NCBI GenBank assembly: GCA_004298915.1
Contig: SCTE01000371.1
Span: 1 to 8,896 of the forward strand
DNA length: 8,896 nucleotides
Direction of reading: 5' to 3'
Source of the DNA: Chloroflexota bacterium
Lineage (GTDB): Bacteria; Chloroflexota; Limnocylindria; Limnocylindrales; CSP1-4
In this document: in pieces, positions 5,921-8,896 of the stretch
How the letters are laid out: every line of letters starts with the position of its first letter
How positions within the stretch are numbered: the first letter of the stretch is position 1
Notes under the pieces: generated by a model
Seen by the model: the letters and a program-made list of their open reading frames with translations, nothing else
Databases searched by the model: none
What the model was told of the DNA's origin: nothing
Translations under genes and position numbers: made by a program

Positions 5921-6499
5921 TCAGATGGGGCCGATGATCGCCCCGAGCTGGCCGAGGATTCGGGCCGTGGCGCCCCAGACGCGGACGCCGTTGGTCGGAT
6001 AGGCGCCGAAGCGCAGCCGGAACCCGCGGATCTCGGTCTCGACGATCTCGATCGGGGCCGACGGCAGGAAGGCGTCGATGGGTGCCCGGATGATCGCCTC
6101 GACCTCGGCAGGGGCTGGCGTGAGCTCGGGTCGTCGGCTCGCGATCGCGAGCACTGGGGTGACCCGATAGTCCGAGACCGGGATCCAGAAGGTCTCGAGT
6201 TCGCCGATTACCCGAACGCCGGCCGCCGCCGCGTCAAGCCCGACCTCCTCCGCCGCCTCGCGCATCGCGGCGGCCGTCGCTCCGGCATCGCCCGGCTCGA
6301 AGCGCCCGCCGGGCAGGGCAACGTCGCCCGAGTGGTGACCGCCGCTCGTGACCCGCTGGATGAGGATCACTTGCGCGTCGGCCGCCGCGGCGTCCGATGC
6401 CGGAGCGATGAGCACGAGAACCGCGGCCGGGCGCGCCGACTCGGGGCCGAATGACAGCGCAGGACTCCGACGCTCGCCGGTATCGAGGCGCTCCGGCAT
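5921..6499 (-). CDS. Nudix hydrolase, CoA pyrophosphatase-like (NudL/CoAse group)
   Basis: A 192-residue Nudix protein, probably cleaving coenzyme A or its derivatives to phosphopantetheine and 3',5'-ADP. The Nudix box occupies about 65-88: G65, then D71 at the usual Glu position, followed by MREAAEEVGL with R80, E81, E84 and E85. The preceding ILIQRVTSGGHHSGDVALPG (45-64) matches the extra motif that marks the CoA-hydrolysing subgroup. The C-terminus (VRVWGATARILGQL, 172-185) also fits that group. The ATG at 6499 is the first standard start in frame but has no Shine-Dalgarno. The frame upstream still reads like protein (RYAEAVARLASLPVQLPAPP), so the true start may be a CTG at 6571 overlapping the clpB stop. 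It is 68 bases behind clpB and probably cotranscribed with it. Exact substrate is inferred from subgroup motifs. Confidence 0.88.
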   Translation of the reverse strand: MPERLDTGERRSPALSFGPESARPAAVLVLIAPASDAAAADAQVILIQRVTSGGHHSGDVALPGGRFEPGDAGATAAAMREAAEEVGLDAAAAGVRVIGELETFWIPVSDYRVTPVLAIASRRPELTPAPAEVEAIIRAPIDAFLPSAPIEIVETEIRGFRLRFGAYPTNGVRVWGATARILGQLGAIIGPI

Positions 6500-6567
6500 G
6501 AGCGCCGTCGGTGGTGCGGGCAGCTGGACCGGCAGGGACGCCAGGCGGGCAACGGCCTCGGCGTACC

Positions 6568-8896
<2,329 letters not shown>

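Overview
This is a GC-rich bacterial chromosomal segment (roughly 70% GC by eye) that is almost entirely coding, with short spacers and frequent GTG/TTG starts. The content is housekeeping: folate, purine and sugar-phosphate metabolism, a Nudix CoA hydrolase and the ClpB disaggregase. The codon use, short gaps and style of the unknown genes would fit a high-GC Chloroflexota or actinobacterial lineage. No marker here settles the phylum, so that placement is inference. I see no tRNA, rRNA, CRISPR, transposase, phage gene or integration scar, and no gene-free stretch longer than about 125 bases.

Layout, left to right. (1) A minus-strand gene of unknown function runs off the left edge (1-814). 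It begins back to back with plus-strand folK (848-1462), with only 33 bases between them. (2) A minus-strand cluster follows, read purH (4770 to 3223), glpX (3187 to 2207), then an S51-family peptidase (2192 to 1482). Gaps of 35 and 14 bases suggest one operon. (3) Upstream of purH is a compact divergent promoter region. Minus-strand TATACT and plus-strand CATACT lie in an inverted repeat, driving purH one way and a small three-helix membrane protein plus a cupin the other way (4895-5854). (4) A second minus-strand unit at the right has clpB, whose N-terminus lies beyond the right edge, followed 68 bases later by a Nudix CoA-pyrophosphatase-like gene that ends convergently with the cupin.

The metabolic genes connect loosely. 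FolK feeds tetrahydrofolate synthesis, and PurH uses 10-formyl-tetrahydrofolate for the penultimate step of IMP synthesis. GlpX makes fructose-6-phosphate in gluconeogenesis, which can feed the pentose phosphates needed for purines. ClpB and the CoA hydrolase are maintenance functions.

The most notable point is PurH. Its formyltransferase half keeps its catalytic residues. Its N-terminal IMP cyclohydrolase half differs from the family at many phosphate-binding and catalytic positions, so the last step of IMP synthesis may be altered or done elsewhere. Secondary points are the unrecognised left-edge protein with a possible leaderless promoter, a basic low-complexity tail on ClpB, an unclear start for the Nudix gene, and the divergent promoter palindrome.
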